Positions 18,848 to 27,317 of a DNA stretch of 64,000 nucleotides are shown here, in pieces; within the stretch, counting starts at the first letter, position 1, and each line of letters starts with the position of its first letter. The DNA comes from Chelativorans sp. Marseille-P2723 (GTDB taxonomy: Bacteria; Pseudomonadota; Alphaproteobacteria; Rhizobiales; Rhizobiaceae). The stretch is taken from NCBI RefSeq assembly GCF_902809845.1, contig NZ_CADDWI010000007.1, forward strand, positions 186,001 to 250,000. The letters run 5' to 3'. A program made the translations under genes and the position numbers. The notes beneath the pieces were generated by a model that was given only the letters and a program-made list of their open reading frames with translations, ran no database searches and was not told where the DNA came from.

Positions 18848-20683
18848 CTATTGTTCGATGCTATATGCGGCCAAGGCCGATGACTTTGCCCGCTCGGCAT
18901 ATTGTTCGACCCCGCGGTCGCGTGCTTGGTAAAGATCTTCCGTGGATATGGCCTGTGGGTCGGGATTCCAGTTATCAGTCCACTCTTTCACTCTTTTACA
19001 ATCGTCCAAAATTGCCAGCGCCCGTTTAAACGCCTCCTCCTGCTCTGGCTGAAGGTCATTTTGCGACAGTTTCAGTTGCAGCGCTCCAATCAGACCATCG
19101 ACCGCCTCGGCCGTCTTGGCAACTTGTGATGAAAAGCGATAATCCCCAGAGTTTGTCTTGCTGTAATCATACCAGCGATCAAGCCCCTCCTGTCCAATTG
19201 CCTTGAGGACAGTCGGCACTGCTGTTGAACCGGCATTTCGTACCACAGCTGCCCATCCTCCGCCCAGCGAGTCGACGCTTGCACCATTCCAGTGGAGTGC
19301 CACCGTCATTTTTACACATTTCAGCAACCACCTCAGGCTGGCCAGAATCAATACTCTGGAGATTTTTTCCGCGGTTTCATGGTTTTTGCAGCATCTGCGA
19401 AGTCCCTCCTGAATAAAGGGTTCGCCGATCGAGTTGATCAGCGAAAAAGTGGAATTAAGGACAAACTCCCGGCCGAATGCCTCACCCTTGCCGTGCGCCA
19501 GCCTTGTTAGTAGATGGGCTAAACTACCTGCGATCAGGGTCACCGCCCATGTCGCAGCCCCCTTTGCTACCAATCCCGCAGCCCCTTTAAGCTGTGAGAT
19601 ATTCCTGGTGAAGTAGGTTCCGGCAGGCTGGCCTACTGCCGCAACGGTTCCCTGTACGCCGTAAGATTCCGCGGGAGTGGCATTAACCTCGTTGAGAAAG
19701 GTGCTCGACGGATGAGAAATGCTGTCTATTGCTGCGATAACTCTCTCGATGCATTTCCGTCCTTCGGCGCTCAGGCCGCTTAATGAAAGCACTTCCTCCG
19801 CAAGCTTCTTGTCAATGCTGCCGTCCAAACCGTCAATGAAGCGCTCCGGCACCTCTCCGATCGCTTTGGACAGTGCATGCTCGTCACCAATGGCATCCTT
19901 GCCTAGAACCTCTTCTATGATGGCATCCTTCATGCCTTGCGGCAACGTGTCGAATGCGGACGCCATGAGCTGCGACCAGAGGTACTGTGAAGCGCCCGTC
20001 GCGATCACCGAAAGCAGTGTCGGGTACACGTACTGCTTAATAATCTCGGATTGATATGTATCGCGGCTAGGCGAAACAAGAAGAGCGAGAAGGGCTTTGC
20101 CGGGATCGTCCTTCTCCTTCTTCCGCAATTGAACGAAATCGTGGAATGTGTCTTTGACGGCCGGCAAGCTGCTGTTCAGACCCTCAAGTTCGGCGTGTGG
20201 GACATTGGTCTGATCGCCGCTGTTGACCAAGATGGGGTCGAGGTCTTTTAGACTGTCAAAGGCTATATTGTAGAGAATCCGTTTCTCATCTGCGATCGCG
20301 TATGGGCGCTTATTGGCATCAGTGTACTGGTAGTACTTGTTCCCCAGAAACTCCTTGGTACTGGTGAACGTCTGCGGGATCGAAACCTGCCATTGGGAGC
20401 CAACATGGCGTGCAGTATCTACAAACGATTCGCAGATCATGCCGGCCAGCCGCAATTTCTCACGGACGGCGCCGGTCGCACGCTCGCCCCACGTCGGATC
20501 GCAGGATTCAACGGTATCCTGGTAGACAGGCCGAAAATCGAGGTCAGCCGGCATCACCGGGCCGCGTTCTGCCGTGGGTGGGGAAGTGCGGGTGCGAGCG
20601 CTTGGCCGGTAAGAAACGTGCTCCTGCAGGAGCGGTGCGGACGACGTAGGTGAGTGTTGAGAAAGGGATGTTGATGGTTTCAT
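18848..20683 (-). CDS. Orphan 611-residue protein, unknown function, effector-like N-terminus
   Basis: I do not recognise this protein. The first 45 residues are rich in Ser, Thr and Pro with few acidic residues and look disordered. The rest is a mixed helical domain with an acidic/lysine-rich stretch near residue 180 (LRKKEKDD), a possible membrane segment near 385 (AKGAATWAVTLIAGSLAHLL) and several cysteines near 425-455 (RRCCKNHE, WLLKCVKM). A disordered Ser/Pro-rich leader plus an all-helical body is the look of some type III secreted effectors, but no secretion genes are in the window. GC is visibly lower than in neighbours and the upstream region is A/T-rich. It separates ccrM from a HAD/mutY block, which suggests insertion. 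A shorter start at Met44 (MPADLDF) is possible. Confidence 0.7.
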   Translation of the reverse strand: MKPSTSLSQHSPTSSAPLLQEHVSYRPSARTRTSPPTAERGPVMPADLDFRPVYQDTVESCDPTWGERATGAVREKLRLAGMICESFVDTARHVGSQWQVSIPQTFTSTKEFLGNKYYQYTDANKRPYAIADEKRILYNIAFDSLKDLDPILVNSGDQTNVPHAELEGLNSSLPAVKDTFHDFVQLRKKEKDDPGKALLALLVSPSRDTYQSEIIKQYVYPTLLSVIATGASQYLWSQLMASAFDTLPQGMKDAIIEEVLGKDAIGDEHALSKAIGEVPERFIDGLDGSIDKKLAEEVLSLSGLSAEGRKCIERVIAAIDSISHPSSTFLNEVNATPAESYGVQGTVAAVGQPAGTYFTRNISQLKGAAGLVAKGAATWAVTLIAGSLAHLLTRLAHGKGEAFGREFVLNSTFSLINSIGEPFIQEGLRRCCKNHETAEKISRVLILASLRWLLKCVKMTVALHWNGASVDSLGGGWAAVVRNAGSTAVPTVLKAIGQEGLDRWYDYSKTNSGDYRFSSQVAKTAEAVDGLIGALQLKLSQNDLQPEQEEAFKRALAILDDCKRVKEWTDNWNPDPQAISTEDLYQARDRGVEQYAERAKSSALAAYSIEQ

Positions 20684-20766
20684 CGATTTTACTCAAAATT
20701 TTTACAATATCTGCCTACGGAAGAGTACACGCTTAGAAGAAATCAAGGCATTCAAATTTCATATTT

Positions 20767-20789
20767 TGTCATTGTTAAGTAAAATGACA
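20767..20789. promoter_or_regulatory. Inverted repeat in A/T-rich leader of the orphan gene
   Basis: TGTCATT at 20767-20773 and AATGACA at 20783-20789 form a perfect seven-base dyad with a nine-base spacer, giving 16-base centre-to-centre spacing like a dimeric operator. It lies about 85 bases upstream of the orphan gene start in the most A/T-rich stretch of the window. Role as an operator is inferred only from symmetry and position. Confidence 0.35.
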
Positions 20790-20911
20790 GAAATACATAA
20801 ATAAATGCCGGAGAGCGCTGCGCCAGGTTTTGGGCTAGTAGCTATAGATGAAATTGTTGATAAGCCGGCCGTTAGTTGTGCTGCTATTACGGTATGTTGC
20901 CGCACCGCGAC

Positions 20912-21529
20912 TTATCGCCAAGGTGCCAATCCGAGCCGCTCCAGATCCGACCGTAGCGTCTCCGCATCAACGAACTGAAGGGCCTGCCAGCCCGCCGCCC
21001 GCGCTCCGGCGACATTCAACAAAGCATCGTCAATAAACAGTGTTGCGGCAGGCTCCAATCCGAACGTGGCGCTGTGATGCTCGTAGATTGCGCGGTCCGG
21101 CTTGATGAGGCGCACTTCGCCGGACACCGTCACGCCCCGGGCGCGGTTGAGGAAGGGAAAACGCTTGCGGGCGGCCAAGAACGTATCAGCAGCGAAATTG
21201 GTGAGCATTGTCACGTCATGGCCGGCATCGATCAACGCTTCCATTATCGCCACCGTATCTTCGTAGGCGTGGGAAACCATTTCGTGCCAATACTGCCTGA
21301 AGGCACGGATATTCACCTCGTGGGAGGGATAGCGGGCAACCAGTTCCGCTTCCGCGTCAGCCCAGGCTCTTCCGCGGTCCTGTTCCAGATTCCATTCGTG
21401 AGTGCAGACATGGGTGAGAAACCAGCGCCGCTCCTCCTCGTCGGGAATAAGCCGCGCAAAAGGGATCTCAGGATCGTAGTGAATCAGCACCTTGCCGATG
21501 TCAAAGACGATGTGTTTCACCGTGCTCAT
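20912..21529 (-). CDS. HAD-superfamily hydrolase (YihX/haloacid dehalogenase-like)
   Basis: A 205-residue HAD phosphatase. Motif I is KHIVFDIGKVLIHYDPE, in which a glycine-lysine replaces the usual DGT step (DIGKV, as in the YihX group); motif II is TMLTNFAAD; motif III/IV is KPDRAIYEHH and ATLFIDDALLNVAGARAAG. The start at 21529 overlaps the mutY stop (ATGA), so it is translationally coupled to mutY. The substrate is probably a sugar or nucleotide phosphate but cannot be assigned. Confidence 0.9.
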   Translation of the reverse strand: MSTVKHIVFDIGKVLIHYDPEIPFARLIPDEEERRWFLTHVCTHEWNLEQDRGRAWADAEAELVARYPSHEVNIRAFRQYWHEMVSHAYEDTVAIMEALIDAGHDVTMLTNFAADTFLAARKRFPFLNRARGVTVSGEVRLIKPDRAIYEHHSATFGLEPAATLFIDDALLNVAGARAAGWQALQFVDAETLRSDLERLGLAPWR

Positions 21530-22647
21530 GTTTCTGCCGCTCCCTGCGGTTCCTTCAGCGCGCCTTCTACAGCCGCCTCGATGACCTTCTTCATCACCGT
21601 GGGCAGGGCTTCCCTTCGCAGTTGCGCGGGTGTGGACCACCACCAGCCCTCAGGCGCACGCATAGCGCTCACCGTTGCACGGTAGACTGCAAGGCGAAGC
21701 GAAAAATGGGTGAAGACATGGGTGATTGTGCCGCAGCGTTTCCACTCTGCGGGAAAGGGAGCGGCCGTAACATCGCTGCCCCCGTCCTTGCGTGCCGTCC
21801 ACGCGCTCGTCGGCACCTCGCTCATCCCGCCGAGGAGGCCCTTCTCGGGCCGGCGACGCAGCAGGATCGCGCCGTCCGCCCGCAGGACAACGAATGCGGC
21901 TCCGAGGCGGGACGGCCTTTTGGGTTTCGGTGCCTTGAGGGGAATGGTTTCCTGCATGCCCAGTGCGCGGGCGGCGCAGCCATCAGCGATGGGACACAGA
22001 GCGCAGGATGGCTGGCGCGGCGTACAGATAGTGGCACCAAGATCCATCATCGCCTGTGCGAAGTCGCCGGGGCGCTCGTCCGGCACCAGGGTGCGGACAC
22101 TTCGCCTGATCTCGGGTTTTGCAGCCGGGAGGGGCGTTCGGATGGCGCGCAGGCGCGTTACAACGCGTTCCACATTGCCATCGACAACAGCGGCCGGACG
22201 TCCGTAGGCGATGGCGGCGATCGCGGCTGCGGTATAGTCGCCGATGCCTGGCAGCGTCTTCAATTCCGCTTCAGTAGCCGGGAAGGACCCGCCGTGCCGG
22301 CTGAGCACTTCCTCGGCGCATTTCTTCAGGTTGCGGGCACGGGAATAGTAGCCAAGGCCGGCCCAGGCCTGCATGATGTCTTCGTTTGACGCCACGGCAA
22401 GCGCTTCGATCGTCGGCCAACGCTCGATGAAGCGGGTGAAGTAGGGGCCGACTGCGGCCACGGTCGTCTGCTGCAACATGACCTCCGACAGCCAGACGCG
22501 GTAGGGGTCGGGCCGAAGACCCCGGCGCTGTTCGGCCGGTGCCACACGCCAGGGTAGGCGTCGATGGTGGCGGTCGTACCAGGCCAGAAGCGCCGCTGTG
22601 AGCGTCCCTTTCCCCTCAGCGCCATCTACTTGCATTATCTGTGTCAT
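21526..22647 (-). CDS. mutY: A/G-specific adenine DNA glycosylase
   Basis: Removes adenine mispaired with 8-oxoguanine. The 373-residue protein has the helix-hairpin-helix LPGIGDYTAAAIAAIAYG with the catalytic aspartate in VVDGNVERVV (about residue 150), the early SEVMLQQTTV motif, and the iron-sulfur cysteine loop CTPRQPSCALCPIADGC (about residues 205-225). A C-terminal NUDIX-like domain (about 245-360) recognises the oxidised base. It diverges from the DUF721 gene across a 45-base gap. Confidence 0.96.
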   Translation of the reverse strand: MTQIMQVDGAEGKGTLTAALLAWYDRHHRRLPWRVAPAEQRRGLRPDPYRVWLSEVMLQQTTVAAVGPYFTRFIERWPTIEALAVASNEDIMQAWAGLGYYSRARNLKKCAEEVLSRHGGSFPATEAELKTLPGIGDYTAAAIAAIAYGRPAAVVDGNVERVVTRLRAIRTPLPAAKPEIRRSVRTLVPDERPGDFAQAMMDLGATICTPRQPSCALCPIADGCAARALGMQETIPLKAPKPKRPSRLGAAFVVLRADGAILLRRRPEKGLLGGMSEVPTSAWTARKDGGSDVTAAPFPAEWKRCGTITHVFTHFSLRLAVYRATVSAMRAPEGWWWSTPAQLRREALPTVMKKVIEAAVEGALKEPQGAAET

Positions 22648-22692
22648 CGAGCGCCGATTTCCGCTAGCTTAGCCACGAACGTGGAGACCCAC

Positions 22693-23211
22693 ATGACAGG
22701 GAACGCTCGCTGGCACAATCCCATTCCGGTCAGCGATCTAGCTATGGAACTGCTTGATCCTGTGCTGCGCCGGCGCGGCGGGCTGTCGATGGACCTCGTC
22801 CAATCCTGGGCTGAGGTGGTGGGAGAACGCCTGGCGGGCAGCACGCGCCCGCAGAAGATTGCATGGCCACGCAGACGCCACGAGGATGATCCGTTTGAAC
22901 CGGCGACGCTGATCATCGCATGCGAGGGAGCGGCGGCCCTTCACGTTCAGCACGAGACGTCGGAGATCATTGCGCGGGTCAATGCCTTCATGGGCTTTAC
23001 CGCGATCGGTCGGGTGAAGATCGTCCAGAAGCCCGTTGGCACTGGCAATCCTGTGCGGCGTGCTCCTCTGCCTCCCGTCTCGGAGGCAGAGCAGGGACGG
23101 CTGCAACGGCTGACAGAAGGTATTGAAGATGAAGGATTGCGGGCAAGCCTGGAGCGGCTCGGAGCCACCGTCCTTGCCAAGCGCAAGCAGCGCCCGCTCG
23201 CGGATTCGTGA
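22693..23211 (+). CDS. DUF721 (DciA-like) protein
   Basis: A 172-residue DUF721 protein. The family includes DciA, the ancestral loader of the replicative helicase DnaB, so a role in replication start is possible. The N-terminal half carries the DUF721 domain with SWAEVVGERLAGSTRPQKIAWPRR and LIIACEGAAALHVQHET. The C-terminal third is a charged tail. ATG at 22693 has GGAG six bases upstream; a longer frame to 22564 overlaps mutY. DUF721 next to mutY, DsbA and Smc is a common order in Rhizobiales. Confidence 0.9.
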   Translation: MTGNARWHNPIPVSDLAMELLDPVLRRRGGLSMDLVQSWAEVVGERLAGSTRPQKIAWPRRRHEDDPFEPATLIIACEGAAALHVQHETSEIIARVNAFMGFTAIGRVKIVQKPVGTGNPVRRAPLPPVSEAEQGRLQRLTEGIEDEGLRASLERLGATVLAKRKQRPLADS

Positions 23212-23304
23212 GTGGTCTGCGGCATTTGGCGTTTGGCCAGGATCGCCCTATGCCTTAATTGACAGGATATCTTTGGCGAAGATGTAGAATTGGCAGGAGC
23301 TTCG

Positions 23305-24006
23305 ATGATTCGCATGACTGGTTCAACCTCGCGCAGGCGCTTTCTAACCACGATGGCCGCTATACCGGCCTTGTCTCTGCTGGCGGCATGTGACAATGGC
23401 CCGAGCGCGGCCAACGCCCAGGGCAGCACGGCTAGCGGCTCCGCGAATGCGCCGCAGTCTTCCGGTTCCGTCAACATGGAGCGGTTGCTCGAAGCCGGAC
23501 CGCTGCCGGAAATGGCGATGGGCGACGAAGATGCGCCGGTGACTATTGTCGAATATGCCTCGATGACCTGCAGCCATTGCGCCAACTTTCACACCGGGAC
23601 CTTCCCGGCGCTGAAAGAGCAGTATATCGACACGGGCAAGGTACAATACATCCTGCGCGAGTTTCCCTTCGATCCCCGAGCCGAAGCGGGATTCATGCTC
23701 GCCCGCTGTGCGGAGGGCAAATATTTCCCGATGGTCGACGTGCTGTTTCAGCAGCAAAGCAATTGGGCAACTGCCCAGGATGCTCGCACCGCACTGTTTA
23801 ATATTTCGAAACTGGCAGGTTTTTCACAGGAGTCCTTTGAGGCTTGCTTGACTAACCAGGAACTTCTCGATGATGTGAGGGCCGTGCGTGCCAGGGGTGC
23901 GGAGTTTGGCGTGGATTCGACGCCCACCTTCTTCATCAACGGGCGGAAATATGCGGGAGCGATGTCGATTGAGGAGATGTCGGCGATTATCGATCCCCTC
24001 CTTTAA
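23305..24006 (+). CDS. Exported DsbA-family thioredoxin-fold protein
   Basis: A 233-residue exported thiol-disulfide protein. The leader has a twin-arginine-like SRRRFLTTMAA and a lipobox-like LLAAC near residue 28, so it may be Tat-exported and lipid-anchored. A Ser/Ala/Gly-rich linker follows. The thioredoxin fold begins about residue 75 with APVTIVEYASMTCSHC; the active site CSHC is of DsbA type. The cis-proline loop is DSTPTFFING near residue 210. AGGAG precedes the ATG at 23305. Such proteins sit beside smc in many Rhizobiales. Confidence 0.92.
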   Translation: MIRMTGSTSRRRFLTTMAAIPALSLLAACDNGPSAANAQGSTASGSANAPQSSGSVNMERLLEAGPLPEMAMGDEDAPVTIVEYASMTCSHCANFHTGTFPALKEQYIDTGKVQYILREFPFDPRAEAGFMLARCAEGKYFPMVDVLFQQQSNWATAQDARTALFNISKLAGFSQESFEACLTNQELLDDVRAVRARGAEFGVDSTPTFFINGRKYAGAMSIEEMSAIIDPLL

Positions 24007-24033
24007 GGGACCCACCGGGGCAAGTGCCTGTCC

Positions 24034-24059
24034 ATGTGTGCGCCGAAAGGCGCGCACAT
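24034..24059 (+). promoter_or_regulatory. GNRA-capped hairpin enclosing the smc start codon
   Basis: ATGTGTGCGCC at 24034-24044 pairs with GGCGCGCACAT at 24049-24059 (11 pairs, one G-U) around the tetraloop GAAA at 24045-24048. The 3' strand ends inside the smc ATG (24058-24060) and the likely Shine-Dalgarno AAAGG (24046-24050) lies in the loop and first stem pairs. As RNA this would hide the start region. Control of Smc translation is inferred from the structure alone. Confidence 0.55.
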
Positions 24060-26694
24060 GAAGTTCACCAAGCTTCGCATTGTCGGCTTCAAGTCCTTCG
24101 TCGACGCGGGCGAGTTCGTCATCGAGCCCGGGCTTACGGGGGTGGTCGGGCCGAATGGCTGCGGCAAGTCCAATCTTGTCGAAGCCTTGCGCTGGGTCAT
24201 GGGCGAAAGCTCGTACAAGAACATGCGCGCGTCGGGGATGGATGACGTCATCTTCTCCGGCTCTGCCACGCGGCCCGCTCGCAACACCGCTGAGGTAACG
24301 CTTTTCCTCGACAATTCTGGTCGCACTGCGCCTCCTGCGTTCAATGATGCGGATGAGTTGCAGGTCTCGCGCCGGATCGAGCGGGAGGCTGGTTCCGTCT
24401 ACCGTATCAACGGCAAGGAGGCCCGTGCGCGCGATGTGCAGCTTCTTTTCGCCGATCAATCAACGGGCGCACGCTCGCCGTCTATGGTGGGGCAGGGGCG
24501 CATCGGAGAGCTTATCCAGGCCAAGCCGCAGGCGCGCCGGGCTTTGCTGGAAGAGGCGGCCGGCATTTCCGGTCTGCATTCACGCCGCCACGAGGCGGAG
24601 CTACGGCTTCGCGCGGCAGAGCAGAATCTGGAGCGGCTTGACGACGTCGTGCGTGAGCTCGAGACGCAGATAGAAAACCTGAGACGGCAGGCCCGGCAGG
24701 CGACCCGCTTCAAGAATCTTTCTGCCGAGATCCGCAAGGCGGAGGCAATATTACTGCATCTGCGCTGGAGCCACGCGAAGGAGCAGGAGGCGGAGGCTGC
24801 CTCTGCGCTATCACAGGCAATGTCGCTCGTCGCAGGGCGTGCCAACGCCCAGATGGAGGCCGCCAAGGAACAGGCTATTGCTGTGCGGCGTCTGCCGGAG
24901 TTGCGGGAGGCGGAAGCTTCTGCCGCCGGCACCCTGCAGCGGCTCAACATTGCCCGCGGTCAGGTCGAAGAGGATGCGCGCCGCGTGCGCGAGCGTCTCG
25001 TCGAGTTGCACAAAAGGGTTGAACAGTTCGACAACGACATCGCCCGCGAGGAGAAACTGGTTGGCGACAATGCCGAGGTGCTGGCAAGGCTCGAGGCGGA
25101 GGAGGCCGCCCTTCATGAAGCCGAGGCCGGCAGTGACAGCCGCGATACCGAGCTTGGCGCCATGGTGGAGAAAGTTGACGCGGAGCTTGTGAAAAAGGAA
25201 GCTGCACTGGCGGCGCTGACGGCGCGCAAGGCCGAGGCCGCGGCATTGCGGGGACAGGCGCAGCGTGCGGTGCGCGAGGGCGTGGAGCGACGCGACCGCC
25301 TGGCGCGGCAGCTTGAGGCGGCGGAAAAGGCCGGCGGCGAGCTTGCGAGCCGGCGAGCGGCGCTTGAAGAATCTCGCAGGCGTCTTGCCGAAGAGCACAA
25401 TGATGCCGTCAACGCGGTAGGTGAAGCGGAGGCGGCCCTCGTTGCCGCACCGGAGATTGCCGCACTGGAAGGGCAGCTAAGCGCCCTTAGCGCTGAAGTG
25501 GCGGCAGCGCGAGCAAGGGCGGCAGAGGTGCGAGCTGCTCATGAGGGGCTTAAGCGCGAGGCGCTGGTGCGCCGGCAGCGTCTTACGGCGATTTCGGAGG
25601 AACGCAAGAGCTGGAAGCTGCGCGCCGAGAATGCTGACCGCCACATTGCGTCTCTTGCCGAGCGCCGCGCGGAAGCTGCTGCGGAGCTTGAGAAACTTAA
25701 TGACGCGCCAGAGCAGATAGAAGCACAGGTTCGTGCCCTCCTCGGACAGATCGCGCAGGCTGAGACCCTGCGTAAGGAGGCATCCGAACGGCTCCAGGAA
25801 GCGGAGAACAAGCAAAGAGAGCTGGACAAGCGCGCCACAGATGCCGTGCAGGAACTTGCGACCGCTCGCGAGAGCCGTGTTCGCGCTGAGGAGCGGCAGG
25901 TGGCCGCCGAAGAGCGCCGCAAGGAGGTGGAGGCCCGCATTCAGGAGGCGCTCAACATCCCTCCTCATCTCGTCATTAGGCATACGGGCCTTGCCCCGGA
26001 CGACCCCCTGCCAGACATGGGGGAGGTGGAGCGACGCCTGGAACGGCTGAAGATCGAACGCGAGAGGCTGGGTGCGGTCAACCTGCGCGCGGAAGAGGAG
26101 CAGAACGAGCTCGCCGGAAGGTTGGATACGATAATTTCGGAACGCGAGGACATCATCGAGGCAATCCGTAAGCTGCGCCAGGCGATCCAGAACTTGAACC
26201 GTGAAGGCCGTGAGCGGCTGCTTTCCGCTTTCGAGGTCGTGAACGGGCATTTCAAGCGGCTTTTCACCCATCTTTTCGGAGGCGGCGCGGCGGACTTGCA
26301 ACTCATCGAATCGGAGGACCCGCTTGAGGCCGGACTGGAAATTGTTGCCCGTCCACCGGGGAAGCGGCCACAGACGATGACGCTGCTTTCGGGCGGAGAG
26401 CAAGCATTGACCGCCACCGCCCTGATCTTCGCCGTGTTCCTGACCAACCCAGCCCCGATCTGTGTTCTGGACGAGGTGGACGCACCGCTTGACGACCACA
26501 ATGTGGAGCGATTCTGCAATCTTATGGAGGAAATGGCGAACTCGACGGAGACGCGCTTCATCATCATCACGCACAATCCTATCACCATGGCGCGCATGAA
26601 TCGGCTGTTCGGCGTTACGATGGCGGAGCAGGGCGTGAGCCAGCTCGTCTCGGTAGACCTCGAAACGGCGGAGCGCATACGCGAGGCAAGCTGA
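24058..26694 (+). CDS. smc: Chromosome segregation ATPase Smc, short form apparently lacking the hinge
   Basis: SMC protein for chromosome organisation. The N-terminal head has Walker A GPNGCGKSN (about residues 31-39) and SGARSPSMVGQG-type signature neighbours; the C-terminal head has LSGGEQALTA (about 777) and Walker B CVLDEVDAPLDD (about 801). Between them is about 510 residues of Ala/Glu/Arg-rich coiled coil. The product is 878 residues, whereas rhizobial Smc proteins I recall are near 1150. No globular hinge (GYETALGAALGDDL-type segment) is present; the coil runs from RDRLARQL straight into EAAEKAGGELASRRA near 25310-25330. The frame is uninterrupted. ATG 24058 is chosen for its AAAGG; ATG 24034 is the alternative. 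Confidence 0.92.
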   Translation: MKFTKLRIVGFKSFVDAGEFVIEPGLTGVVGPNGCGKSNLVEALRWVMGESSYKNMRASGMDDVIFSGSATRPARNTAEVTLFLDNSGRTAPPAFNDADELQVSRRIEREAGSVYRINGKEARARDVQLLFADQSTGARSPSMVGQGRIGELIQAKPQARRALLEEAAGISGLHSRRHEAELRLRAAEQNLERLDDVVRELETQIENLRRQARQATRFKNLSAEIRKAEAILLHLRWSHAKEQEAEAASALSQAMSLVAGRANAQMEAAKEQAIAVRRLPELREAEASAAGTLQRLNIARGQVEEDARRVRERLVELHKRVEQFDNDIAREEKLVGDNAEVLARLEAEEAALHEAEAGSDSRDTELGAMVEKVDAELVKKEAALAALTARKAEAAALRGQAQRAVREGVERRDRLARQLEAAEKAGGELASRRAALEESRRRLAEEHNDAVNAVGEAEAALVAAPEIAALEGQLSALSAEVAAARARAAEVRAAHEGLKREALVRRQRLTAISEERKSWKLRAENADRHIASLAERRAEAAAELEKLNDAPEQIEAQVRALLGQIAQAETLRKEASERLQEAENKQRELDKRATDAVQELATARESRVRAEERQVAAEERRKEVEARIQEALNIPPHLVIRHTGLAPDDPLPDMGEVERRLERLKIERERLGAVNLRAEEEQNELAGRLDTIISEREDIIEAIRKLRQAIQNLNREGRERLLSAFEVVNGHFKRLFTHLFGGGAADLQLIESEDPLEAGLEIVARPPGKRPQTMTLLSGGEQALTATALIFAVFLTNPAPICVLDEVDAPLDDHNVERFCNLMEEMANSTETRFIIITHNPITMARMNRLFGVTMAEQGVSQLVSVDLETAERIREAS

Positions 26695-26796
26695 CTAGGC
26701 GTTGGAGCCAAAGGCCCGCCAAAACGTTAGCATACCGCTCTTCTTGACTCACGGGAGTGTGAGCCGGCCGCCGCCAAAACGTCACGGAGCGTCGAA

Positions 26797-27219
26797 ATGG
26801 CCTATCATCCCACCGATTCAGTTCAGGACCTGGCCCGCGATCTGTCGGGAGCGCTGAAGGCATTTCACCGGGCGCTTATCGAGGCGGAGGCAGGTGGCGA
26901 TCCGTCGCTCGAAAATCCCTACTCAAGGCTGTTTGCGGTTATTGGCGACCCGCGTTTCGCTTGGACCAATCCGCTAGCTCAGCTCATTCTGCAATTGGAC
27001 GAGAGGATGGCGCAGGGGGATATTTCGACTACTGAAGATCTTCTTCCCTTCCGCGAAAAAGTCTCACGCATTCTGGGAGAGGACAGGACGGGCGGCGGGG
27101 AGGATGCTTCTTTCCGCCTGCGCTACCTGATCGCCCTTCAGAACTCGCCTGACGTCGCTCTGGCCACGGGTGGTCTGCGGCGCATGCTGGCAAGGCTTCC
27201 GAAGCTGGCGGACGACTAG
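26797..27219 (+). CDS. Conserved hypothetical protein
   Basis: A 140-residue soluble protein beginning MAYHPTDSVQDLARDL. It is mainly helical, with SRLFAVIGDPRFAWTNPLAQLILQLDERM in the middle and a charged region before the end. I do not recognise a domain with known function. Codon use matches its neighbours, and it follows smc on the same strand after about 100 bases, so it is probably a real gene. No signal peptide or membrane segment. Confidence 0.7.
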   Translation: MAYHPTDSVQDLARDLSGALKAFHRALIEAEAGGDPSLENPYSRLFAVIGDPRFAWTNPLAQLILQLDERMAQGDISTTEDLLPFREKVSRILGEDRTGGGEDASFRLRYLIALQNSPDVALATGGLRRMLARLPKLADD

Positions 27220-27317
27220 AGGAACTCCAGTAAAAGTGGATGCCGGCTTCGTACGGAATTCAAGAACGAGAATTTAGATCATTCATGCGCTTCCATGAAA
27301 AGATCTTGAGCAACGCC

